The notes under the pieces: generated by a model
The model's input: only the letters and a program-made list of their open reading frames with translations
Told to the model about the DNA's origin: nothing
Database searches by the model: none
Shown here: piece after piece, positions 33,885 to 42,931 of the stretch
Position numbering within the stretch: position 1 is the first letter of the stretch
Layout: each line of letters begins with the position of its first letter
From: Chryseobacterium sp. SNU WT5
GTDB lineage: Bacteria > Bacteroidota > Bacteroidia > Flavobacteriales > Weeksellaceae
Direction of reading: 5' to 3'
Length of the DNA: 64,000 nucleotides
Assembly: GCF_007362475.1 (NCBI RefSeq)
Contig: NZ_CP041687.1
Location: 1,736,001-1,800,000 of the forward strand
Made by a program: the position numbers and the translations under genes

Positions 33885-34790
33885 ATGAATAGATACCGTT
33901 TTATTTTAGACCCAAGTTCCAAGAAATATAAATGTCCCAATTGTGGAAAATTTTCATTGGTAATTTTCATTGATACGGAAACAGGAGAACTCATGGAAAA
34001 TTACGGAAGATGCGATAGAGAATCGAAGTGTGGATTCTTTTATCATCCATCAAAAGATGGTTTTAAAAGTTGTAAAAGCTCAACGGTGGTAGATCATTCA
34101 ACATATGAATTTTTTCCTTCTTTTCATAAAAATGATTTGGTAGAAATATCAATAAGGAATGATAATAATTTCCTGAAATATTTAAGGTTTTTATTAGGGA
34201 ATTTGAAAGCAAAAGAGGTTCAAGAAAAGTATAAAATCGGAACACTTCCCGAATTCAATAATGGAACAATTTTCTGGCAAATTGATGAACAAAAAAAAGT
34301 GAAAGCAGGAAAAGTAATTCAATATTTTGAAACAGGAAAAAGAACAAAAAATATTACATGGATGCATCAATTTTTAAAGATGAAAAAAGAAATTTCAGAT
34401 TTTAATTTATCACAATGCTTGTTCGGTTTGCATTTAATCAAAGAAGATAAATCAAGCATAATTGCTTTGGTAGAATCCGAAAAAACAGCATGCATTATGA
34501 GCGTGATATTTCCAGAATTTTTATGGTTGTCCTGTGGTGCAAAAGGTGAGTTTAAATTGAGAAAATTGGAGCCATTAAAATACCGAAAAATCATCGCATA
34601 TCCCGATTGTGAAATTCAAAAAAATGGTACAACTACCTATCAAGAATGGAAAAGAAAAGCAGTTGAATTTAACAGATTAGGATTTGAAATTTACGTATCA
34701 GATTTGCTTGAAAATGAAGCAAGCCTGCAACAAAAAAAGCAAGGAATCGATATTGCAGATTTTTTTATGAAAAAAGTAAATGGGACATAG
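33885..34790 (+). CDS. Zinc-finger/TOPRIM primase-like protein (DUF6371 type)
   Basis: 301 residues. The N-terminal zinc ribbon has CPNCGK and, about 30 residues later, CDRESKCGFF. The C-terminal TOPRIM-like region reads IIALVESEKTACIMSVIFPE, then WLSCGAKGEF and KIIAYPDCE, with the conserved glutamate and aspartate. This layout matches primase-like proteins of Bacteroidota mobile elements. It acts with the DUF3987 protein upstream. Confidence 0.82.
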   Translation: MNRYRFILDPSSKKYKCPNCGKFSLVIFIDTETGELMENYGRCDRESKCGFFYHPSKDGFKSCKSSTVVDHSTYEFFPSFHKNDLVEISIRNDNNFLKYLRFLLGNLKAKEVQEKYKIGTLPEFNNGTIFWQIDEQKKVKAGKVIQYFETGKRTKNITWMHQFLKMKKEISDFNLSQCLFGLHLIKEDKSSIIALVESEKTACIMSVIFPEFLWLSCGAKGEFKLRKLEPLKYRKIIAYPDCEIQKNGTTTYQEWKRKAVEFNRLGFEIYVSDLLENEASLQQKKQGIDIADFFMKKVNGT

Positions 34791-34814
34791 GTAAACAGGT
34801 TTTATATCGAGATG

Positions 34815-34859
34815 TGCCGAATGCGCTACAAATCGTTCCGACTTTGCATCTTTTCGGCA
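34815..34859 (+). other. Candidate oriT hairpin
   Basis: TGCCGAA (34815-34821) and TTCGGCA (34853-34859) form an inverted repeat in the non-coding gap upstream of the mobilization genes, a usual position for oriT. The stem is short, so this is tentative. Confidence 0.35.
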
Positions 34860-34934
34860 ACTCGTTTTTCTCCCGATGGTCAAAAAAGAAAAAATTGCTT
34901 CACAATTTTAAAATAAAAAACAAACAAATTAAAT

Positions 34935-35231
34935 ATGAAAAATAAAGAATTTAGGTTCAGGGTTTCGCCTCTTGAACATCAAATTATCAAAAACAAAATC
35001 ACAAAAACTGGTCTTTCTATTTCAGAATTTTTGCGCAGACTTTCTTTGGGTTTAGAACTCAAAAATAAATTGACAGATGATGAAATTGAATGCTACAAAA
35101 ACCTCTCAAAATTTGCCGATAATTTTCGACGAATTTCGAATTTATTTAAGCTTGGAGATGTTACAGGAATGAAAAATGAAACCCTTGAAACTTCCAGATT
35201 AATAAGAAAACATATGGAAAAATTGAAGTAA
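34935..35231 (+). CDS. MobC-like relaxosome accessory protein
   Basis: 98 residues with a ribbon-helix-helix-like start (FRFRVSPLEHQIIKNKI, then GLSISEFLRRLSLG) and a helical C-terminus (NLSKFADNFRRISNLFKLG). This is the usual form of MobC/MbpC-type proteins that assist relaxase nicking at oriT. Its stop is 1 bp before the relaxase start. Confidence 0.88.
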   Translation: MKNKEFRFRVSPLEHQIIKNKITKTGLSISEFLRRLSLGLELKNKLTDDEIECYKNLSKFADNFRRISNLFKLGDVTGMKNETLETSRLIRKHMEKLK

Positions 35232-35232
35232 A

Positions 35233-36180
35233 ATGATCGGAAAAGCAAAATCTTGTATCGGTGGTTTTTCACTTTTTAATTATGTTTTTGATGACGAAAA
35301 AGGAATGGAATTATTGCGAAATAATCTTTGTGGCGAAACACCAGTTGAACTTTTTCAAGAAATGAAAATCTTACAGAATTTGAATCAAAAAGCAACCAAT
35401 AAACTCATTTCCTTGGTTCTTTCTCCTCATGTAAATGACGGTAAAAATTTAAGTAAAAAGGATCTTGAAAATATCACAAGTGAATTTTTGAAAGAGTTAG
35501 AAATAGATGTCGAAAAATCTCAATTCATCGCATTTTTACATACAGAAAAACTTCATCGACATATTCACATTCTTTTAAATAGAGTAGATGAAAATGGGAA
35601 ATTATTCCAGGATCATCATATTGGGAAAAAAGCGCAATGGTCTGCTCACAGAATTGCAGAAAAAAATGGATTGATTTCCGCGAAACAAATTAGAATTGAT
35701 AAAATAAAAGCATCAGAAGACATCAAATCTGATTCTAAAAATTTAAGAAAAGAAATCTATCAAAAACATTTGAAGGTGATGGATTCTAAACCAATGACAA
35801 TGGAAAAATATTTGGCAGAAATGCTGAAAAAAAATATAAAATTTATTCCAACAATCAACAAACAAGGCGAAATGCAAGGCTTTCGAGTAAGAGATATGGA
35901 AAATCAGACCGAAATGAAAGCAAGTGAAATTCACCGAAATATGGGATTGAAAAACCTACTGGATTCGGGATTGTTTTTTAAGGACGGGAATTTCAATATA
36001 AATAACACAATGCAAAAATTGAATCAAGATAACTTTCAAAAAATTGAAAAAGATTGGAGTAATGCTGAAAAAAAGAATAACAGTTTTATCTCCCAAAATA
36101 TTTTTACTCCAAGTCAATATATTGTAGATCACACCGAAGATGAATTAAAGAGAAAACGTAAAAAAACATTTAGAAGATAA
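35233..36180 (+). CDS. Relaxase/mobilization nuclease (MobA/VirD2 type)
   Basis: 315 residues. The relaxase domain occupies about 1-150, with LVLSPHVNDG and the three-histidine metal motif FLHTEKLHRHIHILLNRVD. A candidate nucleophilic tyrosine is Tyr16 (LFNYVF). The C-terminal half is charged and helical, with KFIPTINKQGEMQGFRVRD. It nicks and guides transfer of the element through a helper conjugation system. The gene is intact, followed 1 bp later by a membrane protein gene. Confidence 0.9.
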   Translation: MIGKAKSCIGGFSLFNYVFDDEKGMELLRNNLCGETPVELFQEMKILQNLNQKATNKLISLVLSPHVNDGKNLSKKDLENITSEFLKELEIDVEKSQFIAFLHTEKLHRHIHILLNRVDENGKLFQDHHIGKKAQWSAHRIAEKNGLISAKQIRIDKIKASEDIKSDSKNLRKEIYQKHLKVMDSKPMTMEKYLAEMLKKNIKFIPTINKQGEMQGFRVRDMENQTEMKASEIHRNMGLKNLLDSGLFFKDGNFNINNTMQKLNQDNFQKIEKDWSNAEKKNNSFISQNIFTPSQYIVDHTEDELKRKRKKTFRR

Positions 36181-36181
36181 T

Positions 36182-36667
36182 ATGGCACAAAAATTAAAAT
36201 CACAAGATTTGATGGAACTATTCAATGCGAAACTTGATATAGCGATTAAGAAATTCGATTTGAATGAAAAAATAATTTCCACACTTGATAAGAAATTGGA
36301 ACAGATAAAAAATACACATCTTAAAATAGAATATGAACCACTCGGTAAAGTTGTTGTAGAAAATGATAAAATGTTTAAGGATCACAGGAGTGAATTACTA
36401 AATATATTTGAAAAACAGATTTCCACTATGAAAAATGTTTCTAAAAAAGAAAACAAATATCAATTTTACTTTTATGGTGCTTTGACTATTCTTTTGTTTT
36501 TGTGTGCCTCATTTCTTTCTTATGGAATAAATCAATATCACGAAAAAAAAGATGCTGAAAAGGAAGTGAAATTCTATTCAAAAGAAGCCCTTCGACGTAA
36601 TGAATATTTAAAAGAAAAGAATTTGACTGAAAAATATGAAAATTGGCTTGAGAGTAAAAGAAAGTAA
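36182..36667 (+). CDS. Coiled-coil membrane protein of the mobilization operon
   Basis: 161 residues. The N-terminal 95 residues are predicted helical coiled coil (KLDIAIKKFDLNEKIISTLD). One membrane helix follows (FYFYGALTILLFLCASFLSY, about 98-117) and then a charged cytoplasmic tail. It is adjacent to the relaxase gene; such proteins often follow MobA in Bacteroidota elements. Function unknown. Confidence 0.78.
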   Translation: MAQKLKSQDLMELFNAKLDIAIKKFDLNEKIISTLDKKLEQIKNTHLKIEYEPLGKVVVENDKMFKDHRSELLNIFEKQISTMKNVSKKENKYQFYFYGALTILLFLCASFLSYGINQYHEKKDAEKEVKFYSKEALRRNEYLKEKNLTEKYENWLESKRK

Positions 36668-36797
36668 AACGTCTAGAACACCAATCCAGAAACTTACTAT
36701 TTTAAAGCAACTCCAATTCTACGTTTAATTATTTGTTGGAATTTTTTGTGTATAAAAAATATCAATCTAAAAAAAATTCTTACTATCTTGCACCCCA

Positions 36798-37124
36798 ATG
36801 AAATTTTTCACTCTAATTTTTAGCTTTTATCTCTTGGCGCTTTCAATAGTGCCTTGCAGTGATGCTTTTAATTCTGGAGAGATCAATAAAGAAACGACCA
36901 CCTTCTCAGCCTCGCACGATCATCCTACGGACACTGCAGATTTCTGCAGTTCGTTCTGTGTCTGTAACTGCTGCACTACGCCGGTGATCTCAAAATCTCA
37001 CGCCTCTTATCTTACAATTCCTGCAATTAAAATTTTACCTGAACAAAAATTCATTTTACGTAAACTTTCCTTTATTTCTGTTTACTCGGGTAACGTCTGG
37101 CATCCGCCCCAAATTACTGCATAA
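36798..37124 (+). CDS. DUF6660-like Cys/His-rich exported protein at the head of the metal-efflux operon
   Basis: 108 residues with an N-terminal signal (FTLIFSFYLLALSIVP). A Cys/His-rich centre follows: SASHDHPTDTADFCSSFCVC, then NCCTTP. Small proteins of this type regularly precede CusA/CzcA genes in flavobacteria. A periplasmic metal-binding role is plausible from the ligands but not shown. The efflux genes start 140 bp downstream. Confidence 0.72.
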   Translation: MKFFTLIFSFYLLALSIVPCSDAFNSGEINKETTTFSASHDHPTDTADFCSSFCVCNCCTTPVISKSHASYLTIPAIKILPEQKFILRKLSFISVYSGNVWHPPQITA

Positions 37125-37264
37125 TACTTCTCATCTGATCTTCGTCAATTTCGATGCTGCGCGAAGCGTAATGTCTACTTGTTGATGGTTCTATATCAGC
37201 CAACCTTTCTGTTTCTTCAGTTAGGTCTCAACTCAATTTTTATTCATCTTTAATTGAATGTAAA

Positions 37265-40200
37265 GTGTTAAATCGTATTATAAATTTCAGCATACAGAAC
37301 AAACTTGTTATTGGGGTAATGACTTTGTTTCTTATTATTTGGGGCGTTTGGAGCGCTACCAAACTGCCTATCGATGCCGTCCCCGATATTACCAATAATC
37401 AGGTTCAGATTATTACCGTGTCTCCCACCTTAGCCGGACAAGAGGTAGAACAACTCGTCACTTTTCCCATCGAACAGAGTATCGCCAATATTCCGGATGT
37501 GGAAGAAATCCGCAGTATTTCGCGCTTCGGCTTGTCGGTTATTACCGTCGTCTTTGATGAAAAGGTTGATGTTTACTTCGCCCGGCAACTCATCAATGAA
37601 AAATTAAAAGAAGCAGAACGAAATATTCCCGCAGGAATCGGTACGCCTGAATTAGCGCCCGTAAGCACAGGTCTGGGTGAAGTGTATCAGTACATTTTAC
37701 ACCCGAAAAAAGGCAGCGAAAATAAATACAACGCCAGCGATCTGCGAACCATGCAGGACTGGATTGTTGCCCGACAACTTAATGGCACCAAAGGAATTGC
37801 AGAAGTCAACAGTTTTGGGGGTGAACTTAAACAATATGAAGTCGCTGTAAATCCAGACCGTTTGAAAGCAATGGGAGTCAGCATTTCAGATATTTTCACG
37901 GCGCTGGAAAAAAACAATGAAAATACGGGTGGCGCTTATATTGACAAAAAACCCAACGCCTATTTTATTAGAGGAATTGGACTAGTCACTTCTTTAGAGG
38001 ATGTCGAAAACATCAGCGTAAAAAATGCCACTGGAAATGTTCCTATTTTTATTAAAGATGTTGCCGAAGTTCGTTTTGGCAGTGCTTTAAGATATGGAGC
38101 AATGACCTACAATGGTGAAGTGGATGCTGTTGGTGGCGTGGTGATGATGTTGAAAGGCGAGAACAGCAATGAAGTCGTAAAACGCATCAAAGAAAAGATC
38201 CCGGTGATCCAAAATTCTTTACCGGATGATGTAATTATTGAATCTTATTTGGATCGTACAGAATTGGTAGACCGCGCTATGACTACAGTGGAAACCAATT
38301 TAATTGAAGGTGCCCTGATCGTTATTTTCGTTTTGGTTTTATTTCTAGGGAATTTTAGGGCAGGCTTGATCGTGGCTTCGGCGATTCCTTTATCCTTGCT
38401 ATTTGCCTTGGGAATGATGAATGTCTTTGGGGTCAGCGCGAATTTAATGAGTTTGGGCGCCATTGATTTTGGATTGATCGTCGATGGAGCCGTTATCATC
38501 GTGGAGGCAACCGTTCACCATTTGGGTCTACGGAAATCGATGCACACGCTCACCCAGAAAGACATGGATCGAGAAGTTTTTCAGTCTGCATCGAAAATTA
38601 GAAACAGTGCAGCGTTTGGAGAAGTTATTATCTTAATCGTTTATATTCCGATCCTTACTTTAGTCGGTGTAGAAGGCAAAATGTTTACGCCGATGGCAAA
38701 GACCGTGGGATTTGCCATATTAGGTGCTTTAATTTTATCAATGACTTATATTCCGATGATGTGTGCCTTATTTTTATCGAAGAAAGGTTCACAAAAGAAG
38801 AATTTTTCGGATAAAATGATGACTTATTTGCAAGGGGTTTACCAACCGCTTTTGGAGAAAGCCATTAAAATTAAATACTGGCTGGTTGGCGGAACGGTCG
38901 CATTATTTGCGGTAAGTTTACTCTTATTTAAAAATATGGGTGGCGAATTTATCCCGCAGTTGCAGGAAGGAGATTTTGCTTTTCACTGTATTTTACCGCA
39001 GGGAAGTTCTTTGAGTCAAAGTGTAGAAACCGCCTCACAAGCTTCAAAAATAATTAAAGGTTTTGATGAAGTAAAAATGGTTGTGGCCAAAACAGGGTCT
39101 GCTGAAGTTCCTACCGATCCTATGCCGCCGGAAGCCAGTGATCTGATCATCGTTCTTAAACCTCAAAAAGAGTGGAAAACTAAGAAAAGTTATGACGAAC
39201 TTTCATCAGAAATGTATGAAAAATTAGAAGTCATTCCGGGTATTTTTTTTGAAACCAATCAGCCGATCCAAATGCGTTTTAATGAATTGATGACCGGTAT
39301 CAGACAGGATGTAGCCGTGAAGATCTTCGGTGAAAATCTGGACAGTCTTTCTATTTATGCCAATAAAGTGAGTCAAGTCTTACAAACAGTTGAAGGCACG
39401 AGCCAGCCACAAGTGGAACAGGTTCAGGGTTTACCGGAAATAAATGTGGAGTACGACAGAACGCGCCTTGCCAATTATGGAATCAATGTGGAAGAGGTGA
39501 ATAGTGTACTGAGTACTGCTTTTGCGGGAAAAGTTGCTGGGCAGGTTTTTGAAAATGAAAGACGGTTTGATCTGGTCGTACGATTGGACAGTCTTCACAG
39601 AACAGATATTGACGACGTCAGTAATTTGATGATTCCCACCAATACGGGAAATCAAATTCCATTGTCGCAGGTTGCCACCATAGAATATAAATTAGGACCC
39701 ACTCAGATCAGTCGCGAAGCCGGCAAGAGAAGAATATATGTAGGTTTTAATGTCACCGATAGAGATGTTCAAAGTGTGGTTAAGGAAATTCAGAAAAAAC
39801 TGGAGGAGAAAATACAATTGCCCACGGGATATTATTTCACTTATGGCGGACAATTTGAAAATCTCGAAAAAGCGACGCAGCGGCTTTTGATCGCCGTGCC
39901 TTTATCGCTTTTACTTATTTTTGCCTTGCTTTATTTCACTTTTAATTCGGTGAAGCAGGCCAGTTTAATTTTCACTGCCATTCCGATGAGTGCCATCGGT
40001 GGCGTGTTTGCCTTGCTTTTGCGGGATATGCCTTTCAGCATTAGTGCTGGCGTAGGATTTATCGCTTTATTTGGAGTGGCAGTTTTAAATGGAATCGTCC
40101 TCATTGGAACTTTTAATCAATTGGAAAAAGACGGCGTGACCGATCTGTTTCAGCGGGTAATTCAAGGAACAAAAGAAAGATTAAGACCGGTTTTAATGAC

Positions 40201-41629
40201 TGCAACGGTTGCGAGTGTAGGATTTCTACCCATGGCTTTATCACAAGGCGCCGGCGCGGAAGTTCAAAAACCTTTGGCGACCGTGGTGATCGGAGGATTA
40301 ATCACAGCAACCTTCCTAACTCTTTTCGTGTTGCCTTTGCTTTACATTATCTTCAATTCAAAATTTAATTTTCGAAAAAGACTTAAAATGAAATCTATAA
40401 CGACAATCATCGTTTTGTTTCTTTCCTCGATTGGCTTTACCCTGAATGCGCAGGAAATCAAAATTCTTGGAATTGACGAAGCGCTGGAAATCGCCGTGCA
40501 AAATAACGGAACCATCAAATCGAAGAATTTAGAATTAAAATCTTCGCAAAGCTTAATGAAAACGGCCGGAGAAATTCCGAAGCTGGAGTTCAATGCGCAG
40601 GTGGGGCAATACAGCAGTGAAAAATTTGATCAGTCTTTCCAGATTTCACAGACGATTCCCTGGCCTACTTTATTTGGAGCGAGAAAGGAACTTTTAAAAT
40701 CAGAAGTGAGAGGCAAAGAATTGCAGATTGAACTCTCGGAACTTGAATTAAAAAATCGGGTTCGGACCTACTTTTACCAGATTCAGTATTTGGAAAATAA
40801 TCAGAAGCAGTTGGCTTACCTCGATAGCTTATATATTGATTTTATACGAATTGCTAAATTAAGGTTTAAAGTCGGCGACATTAAAAAGGTGGAGATCAGC
40901 ACCGCAGAAGTTAAAAAAGGAGAAATTTATTTGTTGCTGAAACAAAACGAAGTCTATCTCAACAGTGCGTATCAAAGTTTAAAAGCACTTTTAAATACAG
41001 AAGATTCTTTTAAAATTAAAGAAGAAGAAAATTTTCAGCCTTTATTAGCAAGTGCTTTAATGGATGAGACTGCCATCGCTAATCATCCTGCGGTGAAGGC
41101 TTTATATCAGGAAGCGCTTATCGCCGAACAAAATAAAGAAATTCAGAAAGCGCAAAACTTACCGGATTTAACACTTGGATATACGAATCAATCCCTAATT
41201 GGAAATTTTGATGTTGGTGGAAGAGATGTGTTTTACGGTTCAGAAAGAAGGTTCCATTCCGTTTTAATTGGAGTTTCAATTCCCATATTTACCGCTTCAA
41301 AAGCAAAAATAAATTCCTTTGACCTCACTAAAAAAGCGCTAGAAGCCAAGGCTGACCAGGAGAAACTGGAACTCAATGCGCAACTTCAAAATGCGTTACA
41401 ACAGTACGGGCAAGATGTTCAACAATATCGATATTATTTAGATCAGGCTTTACCGAACGCGAAAGACATCGTTTTTGCCGCACAACTGGGTTATCGTACA
41501 GGTGAAATTTCGTATGTGGAATATTTATATGCTTTGCAAACCGCCACTGATTTGCAGCTCAACTACCTAAAAAGTATTCAGCAAATTAATCAATCTGTCA
41601 TAAATATCAATTCAATAATCAATCAATAA
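37265..41629 (+). CDS. CusA/CzcA-type RND metal efflux pump fused to a TolC-like outer membrane protein
   Basis: A 1454-residue fusion. Residues 1-1040 are a heavy-metal-efflux RND transporter with twelve membrane helices; DFGLIVDGAVIIVEA (about 400-414) has the charged motif of the Zn/Co/Cd-type group. From about residue 1042 a new signal-like segment (MKSITTIIVLFLSSIGFTL) starts a TolC-type outer membrane factor with long coiled coils up to the C-terminus. The start is a GTG at 37265. The fusion joins inner and outer membrane parts in one chain. The membrane-fusion protein gene follows 6 bp later. The OMF might be cut off after the internal signal. Confidence 0.92.
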   Translation: MLNRIINFSIQNKLVIGVMTLFLIIWGVWSATKLPIDAVPDITNNQVQIITVSPTLAGQEVEQLVTFPIEQSIANIPDVEEIRSISRFGLSVITVVFDEKVDVYFARQLINEKLKEAERNIPAGIGTPELAPVSTGLGEVYQYILHPKKGSENKYNASDLRTMQDWIVARQLNGTKGIAEVNSFGGELKQYEVAVNPDRLKAMGVSISDIFTALEKNNENTGGAYIDKKPNAYFIRGIGLVTSLEDVENISVKNATGNVPIFIKDVAEVRFGSALRYGAMTYNGEVDAVGGVVMMLKGENSNEVVKRIKEKIPVIQNSLPDDVIIESYLDRTELVDRAMTTVETNLIEGALIVIFVLVLFLGNFRAGLIVASAIPLSLLFALGMMNVFGVSANLMSLGAIDFGLIVDGAVIIVEATVHHLGLRKSMHTLTQKDMDREVFQSASKIRNSAAFGEVIILIVYIPILTLVGVEGKMFTPMAKTVGFAILGALILSMTYIPMMCALFLSKKGSQKKNFSDKMMTYLQGVYQPLLEKAIKIKYWLVGGTVALFAVSLLLFKNMGGEFIPQLQEGDFAFHCILPQGSSLSQSVETASQASKIIKGFDEVKMVVAKTGSAEVPTDPMPPEASDLIIVLKPQKEWKTKKSYDELSSEMYEKLEVIPGIFFETNQPIQMRFNELMTGIRQDVAVKIFGENLDSLSIYANKVSQVLQTVEGTSQPQVEQVQGLPEINVEYDRTRLANYGINVEEVNSVLSTAFAGKVAGQVFENERRFDLVVRLDSLHRTDIDDVSNLMIPTNTGNQIPLSQVATIEYKLGPTQISREAGKRRIYVGFNVTDRDVQSVVKEIQKKLEEKIQLPTGYYFTYGGQFENLEKATQRLLIAVPLSLLLIFALLYFTFNSVKQASLIFTAIPMSAIGGVFALLLRDMPFSISAGVGFIALFGVAVLNGIVLIGTFNQLEKDGVTDLFQRVIQGTKERLRPVLMTATVASVGFLPMALSQGAGAEVQKPLATVVIGGLITATFLTLFVLPLLYIIFNSKFNFRKRLKMKSITTIIVLFLSSIGFTLNAQEIKILGIDEALEIAVQNNGTIKSKNLELKSSQSLMKTAGEIPKLEFNAQVGQYSSEKFDQSFQISQTIPWPTLFGARKELLKSEVRGKELQIELSELELKNRVRTYFYQIQYLENNQKQLAYLDSLYIDFIRIAKLRFKVGDIKKVEISTAEVKKGEIYLLLKQNEVYLNSAYQSLKALLNTEDSFKIKEEENFQPLLASALMDETAIANHPAVKALYQEALIAEQNKEIQKAQNLPDLTLGYTNQSLIGNFDVGGRDVFYGSERRFHSVLIGVSIPIFTASKAKINSFDLTKKALEAKADQEKLELNAQLQNALQQYGQDVQQYRYYLDQALPNAKDIVFAAQLGYRTGEISYVEYLYALQTATDLQLNYLKSIQQINQSVININSIINQ

Positions 41630-41635
41630 TTCGAT

Positions 41636-42910
41636 ATGGAATTCAATATAAAAAAATCACTATTCTCTTTCCTTTTTCTAAGTTCGTTTCTGTTTGTGAC
41701 CCAATGCAGTAAGCAGGAAAAAACTAAAGAAAAGGAAACCGTTTCGAAAGAAGCCGAAGTTCACGAGGAAGAAGCAGAAAATATAGTTTCACTCACCGAA
41801 GAGCAAATGCAAAGTGTCGGAATTGAAGTAGGCAAAGTGGAACAGAAAGAACTTACCGCCACTATTAAAGCCAATGGAAATTTAAGTGTGCCCAATAACA
41901 GCAAAGCAAATGCGACGTCTTTGTACGGCGGAGTAATCAAAACACTCAGAGTACAAATTGGCTCTTATGTGAAAAAAGGGCAGGTTATTGCAACCATCGA
42001 AAATCCTCAGTTCATCCAACTGCAGGAGGATTATTTAACCACTCTGGATCGAATTAGATTCGCACAGCAAGAGGAGAGACGACAGCGAGAATTGTACGCC
42101 GGAAATGCCGGAGCGCTAAAAAATTTACAAAATGCAACAGCGGAGTTAAGAACGCTTTCCACGCGCAGAGCGTCTTTGCAACAGCAAATTCGATTGATGG
42201 GAATTAATGTGAATGCTGTTTCGAACGGAAATCTGAGATCGCAGTTGGTCGTAACCAGTCCGCTAAGTGGCGTAGTCAGCGATGTTTTTGCAAAGATCGG
42301 GAGTTACGTTGATGTTTCTTCGCCTATTGCAGAAATTGTTGATAACAGTTCTCTGCATTTGGATCTGCAGGTTTTTGAAAAAGATCTACCTAAATTAAAA
42401 GTCGGGCAGATCATCCACTTCACTTTGACAAATAATCCTGCCATAGAATATGATGCGCGCGTTTTTAGCATAGGTTCTTCCTTTGAAAATGACAGTAAAA
42501 CGATTGCAATTCACTGTAAAGTAACGGGTAATAAAGAAGGGTTAATTGATGGAATGAATATCACCGGGATTGTGAGTCTCAGTGATGTTACCGCGCCAGC
42601 AGTACCAAACGGAGCGCTTGTAAGTGCAGATGGTAAAGATTATATTTTTGTGGTGACCAAAAAAGAACCCGCAGGACATGTAGAAGAAGAGGGCGCTGCG
42701 CCAAAATCTGCAAGTGAAGAAAAAGCACACGCCGAAGAAGAAAAACATGGTATTAATTTTGAACGGATCGAGGTTGCAAAAGGCGTAAGTAATATGGGCT
42801 ACACGGCTGTTACTTTCGTAAAAGAAATTCCGGAAGATACCCAAATTGTTACAAAAGGTGCTTTTTTCATCAATGCTAAACTAGTTGGTGGCGGCGGTCA
42901 CGATCACTAA
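41636..42910 (+). CDS. CzcB/CusB-type periplasmic adaptor
   Basis: 424 residues. A lipoprotein signal (FLFVTQCSKQE, lipidated Cys about 24) anchors it to the membrane. The two halves of the lipoyl/barrel-sandwich domain flank an alpha-hairpin (YLTTLDRIRFAQQEERRQRE), followed by the beta-barrel and membrane-proximal domain. His/Glu-rich stretches (HVEEEGAAPKSASEEKAHAE and the C-terminal GGGGHDH) suit metal binding. It connects the RND pump to the TolC-like part encoded just upstream. Confidence 0.93.
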   Translation: MEFNIKKSLFSFLFLSSFLFVTQCSKQEKTKEKETVSKEAEVHEEEAENIVSLTEEQMQSVGIEVGKVEQKELTATIKANGNLSVPNNSKANATSLYGGVIKTLRVQIGSYVKKGQVIATIENPQFIQLQEDYLTTLDRIRFAQQEERRQRELYAGNAGALKNLQNATAELRTLSTRRASLQQQIRLMGINVNAVSNGNLRSQLVVTSPLSGVVSDVFAKIGSYVDVSSPIAEIVDNSSLHLDLQVFEKDLPKLKVGQIIHFTLTNNPAIEYDARVFSIGSSFENDSKTIAIHCKVTGNKEGLIDGMNITGIVSLSDVTAPAVPNGALVSADGKDYIFVVTKKEPAGHVEEEGAAPKSASEEKAHAEEEKHGINFERIEVAKGVSNMGYTAVTFVKEIPEDTQIVTKGAFFINAKLVGGGGHDH

Positions 42911-42931
42911 AACTTACTTTAAAAAAATTAT

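Noticed and set aside
40388..41629. Separate tolC gene after the RND pump
   Set aside because: The frame is continuous with the pump and no stop or frameshift intervenes; it is annotated as one fusion protein.
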